The position numbers were made by a program, and so were the translations under genes. From contig CBDAQK010000006.1 of the NCBI GenBank assembly GCA_965199005.1, positions 3,038,001 through 3,102,000 of the forward strand: a stretch of 64,000 bases of DNA, written 5' to 3'. Positions 26,231 through 35,056 of this stretch are shown one piece after another. Positions within the stretch are counted from its first letter, which is position 1; each line of letters opens with the position of its first letter. The notes beneath the pieces were generated by a model, which was not told the DNA's origin, made no database searches, and saw only the letters and a program-made list of their open reading frames with translations. The stretch comes from LMUY01 sp965199005. Its GTDB lineage: Bacteria; Pseudomonadota; Alphaproteobacteria; Acetobacterales; Acetobacteraceae.

Positions 26231-27123
26231 TATTTCTCGACGTTCGTCGGGTTCAACGGCGCCTGCTTGACCGCGCCTTCGCCCAGGCCCCATTTGGCGA
26301 CGATCTTGCCATAGGTGCCGTTGTCGATGAGATGCTGGATCGCCAGCTGCATCGGGGCCGCCAGCGTGGAGCCTTTGGGCAGCGCCACGCCGATGTAGGA
26401 GATATCGGTGTAGCTGCCCACGACCTTGGCGCGACCTTTGGCCTGCGAGACGAAGTAGCCCACCGCGGTCGAGCCGAGCCAGAACGCGTCGGCACGGCGG
26501 CTCATCATCGCCTGCGCGGCGCCGTCGCCGTCATTGAAGGCGAGCGGGTTGACCGGCTTCTTCCCGGCCGCCGCGCATTTCGGCTGCTGCTCCTCCGCGA
26601 ACACCATCTCGCGGGAGCCGCGGGTGGTGGCGACGGTCAGGCCGCACAGGTCGTCGAGGGTCTTGATCGAGAGGGCGCTGTCCACGGGGGCGGCGAACAG
26701 CTCGTTACCGACCAGCGTGCCGATCATATCCACCACCTTCTCCCGCACGACGCTGACGCCCATCTCGCCCAGCGCCGCATCGAACCGCTTCGCTTGCAGG
26801 CCCGGAATTAGCGAGTCGAACGTGGTGGCGCGCAGGTCGAGGCCCAGGCCCAGCGACTGGGTGGCGGCGCGCATGATGTCGACCTCCCAGCCAACCATCT
26901 CTCCCTTCTCGTCGCGGAAGTCATCGGGCGGGAAGCCGAGTGCGACGGCGACCGTGAAGGGCTTCCCGGCTCGGTCGGCCGGGACCAGCTTGACCAGCGC
27001 TGGATCGGGCTGCTCGGCCAAATCCGGATCGGACCCTGGGTCGATCTTGGACGGCTGGGCGGAAACGGGCAGCGCCGCGGCGGCGACCGAAAGGCAAAGC
27101 AGCAGCCGGGCGGGCGATCTCAT
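26230..27123 (-). CDS. Family 3 solute-binding protein (polar amino-acid type)
   Basis: 297 residues with a Sec signal peptide (LLLCLSVAAAALPVSAQ) and the family 3 fold: FPPDDFRDEKGEMVGWEVDI, FDSLIPGLQAKRFDAALGEM, LCGLTVATTRGSREM and a final IGVALPKGST. Two cysteines (DDLCG and QPKCA) are spaced as in a disulfide seen in many family members. Its ATG 27123 overlaps the TGA of the monooxygenase gene. It would deliver substrate to the permease/ATPase pair. The ligand may be a flavin-monooxygenase substrate such as a chelating or N/S-containing compound; inference from context. Confidence 0.9.
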   Translation of the reverse strand: MRSPARLLLCLSVAAAALPVSAQPSKIDPGSDPDLAEQPDPALVKLVPADRAGKPFTVAVALGFPPDDFRDEKGEMVGWEVDIMRAATQSLGLGLDLRATTFDSLIPGLQAKRFDAALGEMGVSVVREKVVDMIGTLVGNELFAAPVDSALSIKTLDDLCGLTVATTRGSREMVFAEEQQPKCAAAGKKPVNPLAFNDGDGAAQAMMSRRADAFWLGSTAVGYFVSQAKGRAKVVGSYTDISYIGVALPKGSTLAAPMQLAIQHLIDNGTYGKIVAKWGLGEGAVKQAPLNPTNVEK

Positions 27124-28484
27124 GCGCGCGGGTCTCCGATGAACGTTCCGTTGTCCCGCGCGTGCGCGCCGCGGCTATGGAAAGCGGGGCGGGATAGGCC
27201 GAGGCTGCCGCGCAACGTCCCATCGCCCTGGTACTCCGTCTGGGACAGGCCGCGCCGCTGCAACTCGGGCACGAGCCATTCGAGGCACTCGGTCGCGGGC
27301 TCCGGCATGTAGGCCGGGATGAGGTTCCAGCCGTCGCAGCCGCGGCCCTCGAACCAGTCCTGCATGACGTCGGCGGCCTCGACAGGCGTACCTACGAAAA
27401 CGAGGTGTCCCGACGCGCCTGCCAGGTCCTGGTAAAGCTTACGGATGGTCATCCCGGGCTGCCGTCCCAGGGCGGCCAGCTTTTCGTGGGCGCTCTTGAC
27501 GGCGTTGCTGGCTTGGAGAGGCGGCGGCAAGGGGCCGTCGATGTCATGGCCGGAAAGATCGCCGAACGCCTCCGCCAGCATGGGCAGGCCGATTCGGGGA
27601 TGCACCATGTCCTGCATCTGCGCGAACTTGTCCTCCGCCTCGGCCCGGGTGCGCCCGAGCACGGGGAGGATGCCGGGCATCACAAGCATCGAATCGGGGT
27701 CGCGTCCCGCCTTGGCCCCATGCTCCTTGACGCTGCGGTAGAAGGCGGCGGCTTCGTCCTTGGTCTTCTGCTGCGTGTAGATGAGGTCGGCGATACGTGC
27801 GCCCAGGTCCTGGCCGGGTCCGGACGACCCGGCTTGCGCGATCACGGGATAGCCCTGGATCGGCCGCGCCACGTTCAACGGGCCCTTGACCCTGAGGATC
27901 TCGCCCCGATGGTTCAGCGTGTGCAGCTTCGCCGGGTCGAAGTAGCGGCCAGCCTCCTTGTCGCGGACGAAGGCGTCGTCTTCCCAGCTGTCCCATAGGC
28001 CGAACACGACATCGACGAACTCCTCCGCCCGCCGGTAGCGGTTGGCGTGCTCCACGTGCGTCTCGAACCCGAAGTTGAACGCCTCCTGCTCGCTCCAGGA
28101 CGTCACCACGTTCCAGGCGACCCGGCCCTCCGTCACGTAGTCGAGCGAGGCGAACTTGCGGGCGACGTGATAGGGCTCGTTGTAGGTGGTGGAGGCGCTG
28201 GCGACGAAGCCAAGGCGGTGCGTGACGGCGGCCAGGGCGCCGATGACGGTCAGCGGCTCGAACACATCGATGCGGGGATTGAACGACAGCTCGTCGTCGT
28301 CGCGCGCGGAGTGGCGGACCGCGATGCCGTCGGCCCAGAACATGAAGTGGATGCGCGCCCGCTCGGCAGCCCGCGCCATGTCCTTCCATAGCCCGATATC
28401 CATCGCGGCGTTCGCCTGCGCGCCGGGCATGCGCCAGCCCGCGACGTGGCCCCCGTTGGCGACGATGTTGAAACCTAGTTTCAT
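27120..28484 (-). CDS. FMN-dependent monooxygenase, NtaA/SnaA/DszA type
   Basis: About 454 residues (ATG 28484, MKLGFNIVANGGHVAGWRMP; an ATG at 28508 adds 8 residues and fits as well). The bacterial-luciferase-like TIM barrel of this group is shown by GFVASASTTYNEPYHVARKF, GRVAWNVVTSWSEQEAFNFG, YPVIAQAGSSGPGQDLGAR and FVGTPVEAADVMQDWF. Such enzymes use reduced FMN and oxygen to cleave C-N or C-S bonds (nitrilotriacetate, dibenzothiophene sulfone, pristinamycin). A separate flavin reductase is needed; none is in the window. It is the first gene of the operon, so import and oxidation are made together. Confidence 0.92.
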   Translation of the reverse strand: MKLGFNIVANGGHVAGWRMPGAQANAAMDIGLWKDMARAAERARIHFMFWADGIAVRHSARDDDELSFNPRIDVFEPLTVIGALAAVTHRLGFVASASTTYNEPYHVARKFASLDYVTEGRVAWNVVTSWSEQEAFNFGFETHVEHANRYRRAEEFVDVVFGLWDSWEDDAFVRDKEAGRYFDPAKLHTLNHRGEILRVKGPLNVARPIQGYPVIAQAGSSGPGQDLGARIADLIYTQQKTKDEAAAFYRSVKEHGAKAGRDPDSMLVMPGILPVLGRTRAEAEDKFAQMQDMVHPRIGLPMLAEAFGDLSGHDIDGPLPPPLQASNAVKSAHEKLAALGRQPGMTIRKLYQDLAGASGHLVFVGTPVEAADVMQDWFEGRGCDGWNLIPAYMPEPATECLEWLVPELQRRGLSQTEYQGDGTLRGSLGLSRPAFHSRGAHARDNGTFIGDPRA

Positions 28485-29082
28485 CAGGCGGACCGGGGCG
28501 TTTCGCATCGATGGTGCTCGGGAGGTTTGCAGGTGTCGGGCGTCGAGAAGCCGAGGAGCATGTCCCTCAACTTGTCGACGACGGAACCCCAATCGCTCGG
28601 GCGTGTCCAAGACGAATATCGACGCCTGATATTCCCGTAGTTATGAGACGTCTTGTTGCGCGAGCGCGCGGCAGCCGGCGTCGACTCGCAAAGCGGACGG
28701 CCGGGGGAGCCGACCAACGACTCATCAACTTCATGCAACGCGGTCGCGATGCAAACCTGGATGCACCGGCCGGGCCGGACTTGCAGCGACTGTCAAAGTT
28801 CTTCGCCAGCCGACCGGAAAAAGGATGTTTGATTCGGAACCCATTCATCGCTCTGGGCGGAAGCGCTTTCGGGCCGCGCAAGAGTTTGGCTCGCCTCGCG
28901 CCTGGTAGATGGACATCCGTCCGCGCCTCAACCGTCGTCATTGCGAGGCGCGCTTGCGCCGCGGCAATCCAGCCCAACCCGCACAAAGGCTGGGCCTGGG
29001 CAACCTGGATCGCCATGCCGCGAAGAGGCGGCTCACGATGACGGGGATGAGAGATGAAAACAGCCGGATGTGTTTGCCGTCG
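28485..29082. other. Long intergenic region with a REP-like repeat
   Basis: About 600 bases between the first gene of the monooxygenase operon and the ku gene. It must carry the monooxygenase promoter near 28.5-28.6 kb, although no consensus boxes stand out. A dispersed-repeat-like inverted element occupies 28936-29043 (listed separately). No gene or RNA was recognised. Confidence 0.5.
28936..29043. repeat. REP-like inverted repeat (CGTCATTGCGAGG family)
   Basis: Left arm CGTCATTGCGAGGCGCGCTT then GCGCCGCGGCAATCCAG; right arm CTGGATCGCCATGCCGCGAA then GAGGCGGCTCACGATGACG, its imperfect complement. The arm sequence is the familiar dispersed intergenic repeat of many proteobacteria. It sits in the gap downstream of ku. 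Possible roles in mRNA stability or nucleoid binding are general to the family. Confidence 0.7.
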
Positions 29083-30048
29083 CTAGGCCTTGCGATGCAT
29101 TCGGCCCATTGACTTCGGCGATGGGACACTCTGCGGACCAGGCTCCTGCGGCACCGCCCTCTTTCCGCCCTGTATCGGTAGCTTGAGCGCGTTCTGGGCC
29201 CGAGCATCGGCGGGCACCGCCTTCCTTGCCGCCGTCGCCTTGCGAGCCACCGGGTCTTGCCTGGCTGAGGGCTGGCCTAAGCTCTTCCGCAATGCCGCCA
29301 TGAGGTCGACGACGTTGCTCTGCCGCACTGCCGGGGCTTCTTCCGGCTTGACGCCTTGCCCCTGGAGCTTGGCGTCGATCACGGCCCGCAGCCGCGTCTC
29401 GTAGCGGTCTTCGACGTCGGCGGGGTCGTAGGTGCCCACTTGCCGGTTGATCAGTTGCTTGGCCAGTTGCACCATCTCCGGATCCGGGTCGGCATGGACG
29501 GCGCGGCCGAAGATGTCGGACGCAGGGTTGAGGTCCCGCTCCTCCAACAAGGTGTGGACAGCCAGCCCTCCATGCACCGGCGTGATCAGCACGGCCCTCT
29601 CACGCCGCGCGATCGCCACGCGGGAGAGTGCGACGTGGCCACTCTCCACCATGGCGTTGTACAGCACGCTGTAGACGTCGTCCGCGCCGCTGCCATCGGG
29701 CGCCATGTAGTAGCTGCTGTCGTAGTAGACGGGATCGATGCTGCCGCCAGGGACGAACTTGTCGACCCGCATCATCGTCGAAGTCTCCGTACGGGCAGAC
29801 TCGAAATCGGCGTCGTCCATCAGCAGGTAGCGGTGCTTCTCGAACTCGTATCCCTTCACCAGCTCTCCGCGGTTCAGCTCGGCACCGGTCTCGGCATCCT
29901 GCGTGATCATCTTCACGCGGTTGCCCGTGGCGGGATTGATCATGTGGAATGTCAGCGCTTCACGCGAATGGCGCGCGTTGAACAGGGCTACGGGACAGGA
30001 GACGAGGGCCAGGCGCAGGTGACCGCGCCAGATCGGACGTGATGCCAT
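29083..30048 (-). CDS. ku: Ku-family DNA end-binding protein (NHEJ)
   Basis: 321 residues from ATG 30048 (MASRPIWRGHLRLALVSCPV), the invariant Ku start. The bridge region is clear (FHMINPATGNRVKMITQDAE, LVKGYEFEKHRYLLMDDADF, YYMAPDGSGADDVYSVLYNA, LLEERDLNPASDIFGRAV). The last 60 residues are basic and Ala/Pro/Lys-rich, a tail that in bacterial Ku proteins helps recruit LigD or slide on DNA. Normally it threads onto broken DNA ends and recruits LigD for end joining; no ligD is adjacent, so the partner must be elsewhere. Single-gene transcription unit. Confidence 0.95.
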   Translation of the reverse strand: MASRPIWRGHLRLALVSCPVALFNARHSREALTFHMINPATGNRVKMITQDAETGAELNRGELVKGYEFEKHRYLLMDDADFESARTETSTMMRVDKFVPGGSIDPVYYDSSYYMAPDGSGADDVYSVLYNAMVESGHVALSRVAIARRERAVLITPVHGGLAVHTLLEERDLNPASDIFGRAVHADPDPEMVQLAKQLINRQVGTYDPADVEDRYETRLRAVIDAKLQGQGVKPEEAPAVRQSNVVDLMAALRKSLGQPSARQDPVARKATAARKAVPADARAQNALKLPIQGGKRAVPQEPGPQSVPSPKSMGRMHRKA

Positions 30049-30314
30049 CAATCCGCTCGTTGGTTCATCGCAATGGGACGGTCCATGGCCCTCAAAGACG
30101 CCGGCCCGCCGATGGTTGTAGGCAGCGCACGCGTGCGAGCGCGTCCTTCCGAACACCCCGCGCGAAGGAGACGGCGCAGCAGGTTCAGATGACTGGCCTT
30201 CAACCCGCAAACACCCGATGACACGAGTTGGTGAGCAACCTCGGTCGATAGTTTCGGCGGGCCCGTGCAGCACTGGCTTGACAAGCCCCGGCGCTGTGGG
30301 TTTTCCCGTGCCGG

Positions 30315-31610
30315 ATGTCGAACGAGCCAACTGGCAGCCCCACCCTCGCAGCACTGCGCCGCGGCGACTTGGCCGGTGTGGGCGAGCTGAACCTGGCCGG
30401 CGCTGGGTTGCAGACCTTCCCGCGCGAGGTCTTGGGACTGGCCGAGTCGCTGGAGGTTCTCGACCTCAGTCACAATGGCCTGACGTCGCTGCCGGCCGAT
30501 TTCGATCGCCTGACCCGGCTGCGTATCCTGTTCTGCTCCGGCAACGCGTTCGCCCGGCTGCCGCCCGTGCTCGGTGAGTGTGCCGCCTTGGCGCAAGTTG
30601 GGTTTCGCGGCTGCGGCATGCGAGAAGTCCCAGGCGAGGCGCTGCCGCCGTCGCTCCGCTGGCTGATCCTCACCGACAATGCGGTCGACGCGCTTCCAGC
30701 CAGCCTCGGGGAGCGCCCGGCGCTGCAGAAGGTGATGCTGGCCGGCAACCGTCTGCGGCACTTGCCGGAAAGCCTGGCTGGCGCGGCCAAGCTGGAGTTG
30801 CTGCGCTTGTCCGCCAACCATCTGGCCGCCCTGCCCGCCTGGCTGGCAGAGATGCCCAGCCTGGCATGGCTGGGCTGGGCCGGGAACCCGCTTGGCCAAG
30901 CGCGCCCGGCAGCGTGCAGTGACGTGGTCGCGTGGGCGGACCTGGAAGTGGGTGCCCTGTTGGGTCAGGGTGCCTCGGGCCTGGTGTATGACGTCAGGCG
31001 GGCCGGGCAGCCCGGCGCGCTCAAGCTGTTCAAGGGCGTCATGACCAGCGATGGCTTCCCGGAGAGCGAGATGGCGGCCTGCCTGTCGGCTGGGCAGCAC
31101 CCCCACCTCCTGAGCGCGCTTGCGACGATGTCCGGCCATCCGGAGCAGCGCCGGGGCTTGCTCATGCCGTTGCTGCCACTCGGCTGGCGCGCCCTGGCCC
31201 GGCCGCCCAGCCTGGCGACCTGCAGCCGCGACGTCTACGACCCGCCGCAACGCTTCAGCCTCGACGTCGCGCTGCGGATCAGCCATGGCGTCGGGTCGGC
31301 GGCGCTGCATCTGCACCGCCGCGGGATGTTGCACGGCGACCTCTACGCCCACAACATCCTATGGGACGGCCTTGCGGGCGAGTGCGTGCTCAGCGATTTC
31401 GGGGCTGCCTCGTTCCTGCCGCAACCGGACGACACCGACCTGGCGAAGGTGGAGGTCTTGGCCTGGGGCGTGCTGCTGGGCGAGTTGCTTGACCGCTGCG
31501 GCGGCCCGCCGGGCTACCTGCGGGATCTGCAGCGGGACTGCGTCCGGCCAAACCCGTCTGAGCGCCCGACCATGCAGGACGCCGTGGCCGCGCTTGGCAG
31601 CGGCTTGTGA
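30315..31610 (+). CDS. Leucine-rich-repeat protein kinase
   Basis: 431 residues: LRRs at about 20-195, then a protein-kinase domain at about 210-425. The repeats follow the LxxLxLSxNxLxxLP pattern (LEVLDLSHNGLTSLPADF, LRWLILTDNAVDALPASL, LELLRLSANHLAALPAWL). Kinase motifs are complete: glycine loop LLGQGASGLVYD, Lys in ALKLFKG, catalytic HGDLYAHNIL (Asp as base, Asn for metal), and DFG in LSDFGAASF. There is no membrane segment or signal, so it should be cytoplasmic. LRR-kinase fusions are known in pseudomonads and related bacteria with poorly defined roles. The ATG has no strong ribosome site. It is monocistronic between ku and katG. Confidence 0.9.
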   Translation: MSNEPTGSPTLAALRRGDLAGVGELNLAGAGLQTFPREVLGLAESLEVLDLSHNGLTSLPADFDRLTRLRILFCSGNAFARLPPVLGECAALAQVGFRGCGMREVPGEALPPSLRWLILTDNAVDALPASLGERPALQKVMLAGNRLRHLPESLAGAAKLELLRLSANHLAALPAWLAEMPSLAWLGWAGNPLGQARPAACSDVVAWADLEVGALLGQGASGLVYDVRRAGQPGALKLFKGVMTSDGFPESEMAACLSAGQHPHLLSALATMSGHPEQRRGLLMPLLPLGWRALARPPSLATCSRDVYDPPQRFSLDVALRISHGVGSAALHLHRRGMLHGDLYAHNILWDGLAGECVLSDFGAASFLPQPDDTDLAKVEVLAWGVLLGELLDRCGGPPGYLRDLQRDCVRPNPSERPTMQDAVAALGSGL

Positions 31611-31698
31611 TCGCACCGGTCCAAGACGGCGTTCGCGGGGCGGCTTCTATCTCCGCCCCGCGCGCGTCGTTGCCTCCGGCACCCGCCGGAGCGAGCCG

Positions 31699-33903
31699 TC
31701 ACATCAGGTCGTAGCGGTCGGCGTTCATCACCTTGTTCCAGGCCGCCACGAAGTCCTTCACGAACTTCTGCTGCGAGCCTGCGCCGGCATAGACCTCCGC
31801 ATAGGCGCGGAGCTGCGAGTGCGACCCGAAGATGAGGTCGACCCGCGTGCCGCTCCATTTCGCCGCCTTGGTCTTGCGGTCGCGACCCTCATAGGCGTTC
31901 TCGGATTCCGTCGGCGTCCACTCGGTCGCCATGTCCAGCACGTTGACGAAGAAGTCGTTCGTCAGCGTGCCAGGCCGGTGCGTGAACACGCCGTGCCTGG
32001 ACCCTCCGGAGTTGGCACCCAGCACCCGCAACCCGCCAAGCAGCACCGTCATCTCCGGTCCGGACAGCCGCAGCAGCTCGGCCTTGTCCACCAGGGCTTC
32101 CTCGGGCGCCATGAACTGCGCGCCCTCGTAGTGGTTGCGGAAGCCATCGGCGGTCGGCTCCAGCGGGGCGAACGACGCCGCGTCGGTCTGCTCCTGCGTG
32201 GCATCCATGCGGCCGGGGGTGAACGGCACCTTGACGTCGCTGCCGGCCGCCTTGGCCGCCTGCTCCACCGCCGCACAGCCGCCGAGCACGATCAGGTCCG
32301 CCAGCGAGACCTTCTTGCCGCCGGAGGCAGAGCCGTTGAACGCCGTCTGCACCGCCTCCAGCTGCTGCAGCACCTTGGCCAGTTCCGGCGGGTTGTTCAC
32401 CGGCCAGTCCTTCTGCGGCGTCAGCCGGACCCGCGCGCCGTTGGCACCTCCGCGCTTGTCGGAGAACCGGAACGTCGCGGCCGACGCCCATGCGGCCGAC
32501 ACGAGTTGCGGCACCGACAGCCCGGTCGCCAGGATTTGGGCCTTCAGCGCCTGGACATCCGCCTCGCCGATCAGCGGATGATCCACCGCCGGGATCGGGT
32601 CCTGCCAGATCAGCGTCTCCTTCGGGACGAGCGGGCCGATGTAGCGCTGGATCGGTCCCATGTCGCGGTGGGTGAGCTTGAACCAGGCGCGGGCGAATGC
32701 GTCCGCGAACTGGTCAGGATTCTCATAGAACCGCCGCGAAATCTTCTCGTAGGCCGGGTCCGCCTTCAGGGCCAGGTCCGAGGTCAGCATGGTCGGCAGG
32801 CGCTTCTTCGCCGGGTCATGCGCGTCCGGGATGTCCGCCGGGGCATCCTTCGCCTGCCATTGTTGGGCGCCGGCCGGGCTCTTGGTCAGCTCCCACTCAT
32901 ACTTGAACAGGTTGTCGAAGTAGTGGTTGCTCCACTGCGTCGGCGTCTGCGACCAGGTGACTTCCAGGCCCGCGGTGATCGCGTCTGCGCCGAACCCGGT
33001 GCCGTGCTTGCTGCGCCAGCCCAGGCCCATCTCCTCGATCGGTGATCCCTCCGGCTCCGGCCCGATAAAGGACGGGTCGCCCGCGCCGTGGGTCTTGCCG
33101 AAGGTGTGGCCGCCAGCGACGAGGGCGACCGTCTCCTCGTCGTTCATCGCCATGCGCGCGAAGGTCTCGCGGATGTCGCGCGCCGAGCCGAGCGGATCGG
33201 GGTTGCTGTTGGGTCCTTCCGGGTTGACGTAGATCAGGCCCATCTGCACCGCGCCCAGCCTGGTATCCAGCTGGCGCTCGCCGCTGTAGCGCTCGTCGCC
33301 CAGCCAGGTGCCTTCGGGGCCCCAATACAGCTCCTCCGGCTCCCAGGTGTCCGCACGGCCACCGGCGAAGCCGAACGTCTTGAAGCCCATCGACTCGAGC
33401 GCGACGTTGCCAACCAGGACGAACAGGTCGGCCCAGGACAGCTTGTCGCCGTATTTCTGCTTGATCGGCCAAAGCAGGCGCCGGCCCTTGTCCAGGTTGG
33501 CGTTGTCCGGCCAGCTGTTCAGCGGGGCGAAGCGCTGCTGGCCGCCACCGGCGCCGCCGCGGCCGTCCGTCACGCGGTAGGTGCCGGCGCTGTGCCACGC
33601 CAGGCGGATGAACAGGCCGCCGTAATGGCCGAAATCGGCCGGCCACCACTCCTGCGAGTCGGTCATCAGCGCGTGCAGGTCCTGGATGACGGCCTGGAGG
33701 TCAAGCGTCTTGAACGCCGCGGCGTAGTCGAACGCCTCACCCATCGGGTTGGCCCGCGGCGAGTGCTGGGACAGGGTGTTGAGGCTGAGGTGCTCCGGCC
33801 ACCAGTCACGATTGCCCCGGCGGGAGCCGCCGCGCCGCGCGGAAGGGCCTCCGTGCGCGACCGGGCACTGGCCGGAGATCTTGTCGTCGGTCATCCCATC
33901 CAT
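31699..33903 (-). CDS. katG: Catalase-peroxidase KatG
   Basis: 734 residues, normal length for the bifunctional heme enzyme that destroys H2O2 and oxidises donors. The distal side is RLAWHSAGTYR (catalytic Arg, Trp, His), the Tyr of the covalent Met-Tyr-Trp adduct is in MGLIYVNPEGPN, and the proximal heme His is in GGHTFGKTHG. The duplicated C-terminal domain follows (FRFSDKRGGANGARVRLTPQ). ATG 33903 (MDGMTDDK) has AGGAGAG 6 bases upstream. oxyR lies 152 bases upstream on the same strand, so peroxide induction by OxyR is likely. Confidence 0.97.
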   Translation of the reverse strand: MDGMTDDKISGQCPVAHGGPSARRGGSRRGNRDWWPEHLSLNTLSQHSPRANPMGEAFDYAAAFKTLDLQAVIQDLHALMTDSQEWWPADFGHYGGLFIRLAWHSAGTYRVTDGRGGAGGGQQRFAPLNSWPDNANLDKGRRLLWPIKQKYGDKLSWADLFVLVGNVALESMGFKTFGFAGGRADTWEPEELYWGPEGTWLGDERYSGERQLDTRLGAVQMGLIYVNPEGPNSNPDPLGSARDIRETFARMAMNDEETVALVAGGHTFGKTHGAGDPSFIGPEPEGSPIEEMGLGWRSKHGTGFGADAITAGLEVTWSQTPTQWSNHYFDNLFKYEWELTKSPAGAQQWQAKDAPADIPDAHDPAKKRLPTMLTSDLALKADPAYEKISRRFYENPDQFADAFARAWFKLTHRDMGPIQRYIGPLVPKETLIWQDPIPAVDHPLIGEADVQALKAQILATGLSVPQLVSAAWASAATFRFSDKRGGANGARVRLTPQKDWPVNNPPELAKVLQQLEAVQTAFNGSASGGKKVSLADLIVLGGCAAVEQAAKAAGSDVKVPFTPGRMDATQEQTDAASFAPLEPTADGFRNHYEGAQFMAPEEALVDKAELLRLSGPEMTVLLGGLRVLGANSGGSRHGVFTHRPGTLTNDFFVNVLDMATEWTPTESENAYEGRDRKTKAAKWSGTRVDLIFGSHSQLRAYAEVYAGAGSQQKFVKDFVAAWNKVMNADRYDLM

Positions 33904-34055
33904 CGTGTCTCTCCTATCGTGGCTTGGTTCACGCGGCCGAAGATGGTTCCGGACGGCCGCTGACCCTCTGCCGATTGATGGCAGGAAGCGACACTAGCCG
34001 CTGTGCATCCTGTTGGGAAATTGATTGTCGCCGCAGCATCGATCGATCAGACCGA

Positions 34056-34970
34056 TCACACGGCATCGACACCCTTGGGCAGATGCTGACGCAGCGTGTC
34101 CACCAGCAGGTGGATGTCCCGGCGCTTGGCGTAGTTCCGACGCCACACCAGGCCGATGCGCCGGCCGATCCCGGCCTCCAGCGGGCGCATGGTGACCGCC
34201 CGGCCGCGAGCCTCGCCGCAGGCCAGCGCGGGGAGGAGCGTGCTGCCGAGGCCGGCCGCCACCATCTGCAGGATGGTCTGCAAGCTGGTGGCGCGGAAAT
34301 CCCCGTCGCCGTCACGATCCGCCACGCCGCAGATCGCCAAGGCCTGGTCGCGCAGGCAGTGGCCTTCGGTCAGCAGCAGCAGCCGCTGGCCGCGCAGATC
34401 CGCCTCGGCCATGACGGTCGGGCTGGCCGGCTTGCGGCCCTTGGGCTCGGCGAACCAGAACGGCTCGTCGAACAGCGCCAGCGTCTCCAGCCGCTCGTCG
34501 GACACCGGGAGCGCCACCAGCGCGGCGTCGATGCGGTGTGAACAGAGCCGCTCCAGCAGCGGCGTCGTCAGGTCCTCGCGCAGCGCCAGCCGCAGCTCCG
34601 GATAGGCCTGCTTCATGGCGGGAACGAGCCAGGGCAGCAGGTAGGGGCCGAGCGTCGGGATGACGCCCAGGCTGAACCCGCCCACCAGCGGCCCCGATGT
34701 CCGCTGCCCCACGCCGACGATGGCCTCGACGTCGGCCAGCACCTGGCGCGCGCGCCCGGCAATGTCCGCGCCGACCCCAGTCATGCTGACCGACTTGGTC
34801 GTTCGCTCGAACAGCGTCACGCCCAGCTCGGCTTCGAGTTTCTTGATCTGCGTGCTGAGCGTCGACTGGCCGATGTCGCATGCGGCGGCGGCGCGGCCGA
34901 AATGGCGGTGATCCGCGAGCGCCACGACGTAGCGCAGGTCCTGAAGGGTCACGGGCAGCTCTCGATCCAT
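34056..34970 (-). CDS. oxyR: OxyR-type peroxide-sensing LysR regulator
   Basis: 304 residues from ATG 34970 (MDRELPVTLQDLRYVVALAD). The HTH is AAAACDIGQSTLSTQIKKLE. The OxyR-specific redox cysteines are in TEGHCLRDQALAICGV, matching the Cys-x8-Cys of E. coli OxyR; oxidation to a disulfide switches the protein on. Effector-domain motifs LPWLVPAMKQAYPELRLAL and AGLGSTLLPALA also fit. It lies just upstream of katG on the same strand, its probable main target. Its start directly follows a 22-bp inverted repeat. Confidence 0.95.
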   Translation of the reverse strand: MDRELPVTLQDLRYVVALADHRHFGRAAAACDIGQSTLSTQIKKLEAELGVTLFERTTKSVSMTGVGADIAGRARQVLADVEAIVGVGQRTSGPLVGGFSLGVIPTLGPYLLPWLVPAMKQAYPELRLALREDLTTPLLERLCSHRIDAALVALPVSDERLETLALFDEPFWFAEPKGRKPASPTVMAEADLRGQRLLLLTEGHCLRDQALAICGVADRDGDGDFRATSLQTILQMVAAGLGSTLLPALACGEARGRAVTMRPLEAGIGRRIGLVWRRNYAKRRDIHLLVDTLRQHLPKGVDAV

Positions 34971-34971
34971 C

Positions 34972-35029
34972 GGTGGGCTTAAGCCCACCCTACCACCACG
35001 CACTGCCGTAGGGTGGGCTTAAGCCCACC
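34972..35029. repeat. Perfect 22-bp inverted repeat of palindromic units
   Basis: GGTGGGCTTAAGCCCACC plus CTAC at 34972-34993 is the exact reverse complement of GTAG plus GGTGGGCTTAAGCCCACC at 35008-35029, with a 14-base spacer. Each arm is itself built on an 18-bp palindrome. The GTAGGGTG edge matches the repeat at 58.9 kb, so both belong to one dispersed intergenic family. It sits between ssuD and oxyR, immediately upstream of the oxyR start. Confidence 0.85.
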
Positions 35030-35056
35030 ACCGTCCTCGCACGATTCCGCGGAGTT

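Noticed and set aside
31120..33045. A 641-codon plus-strand frame overlapping the LRR kinase end and katG
   Set aside because: It overlaps two strongly supported genes in other frames and has no motif.
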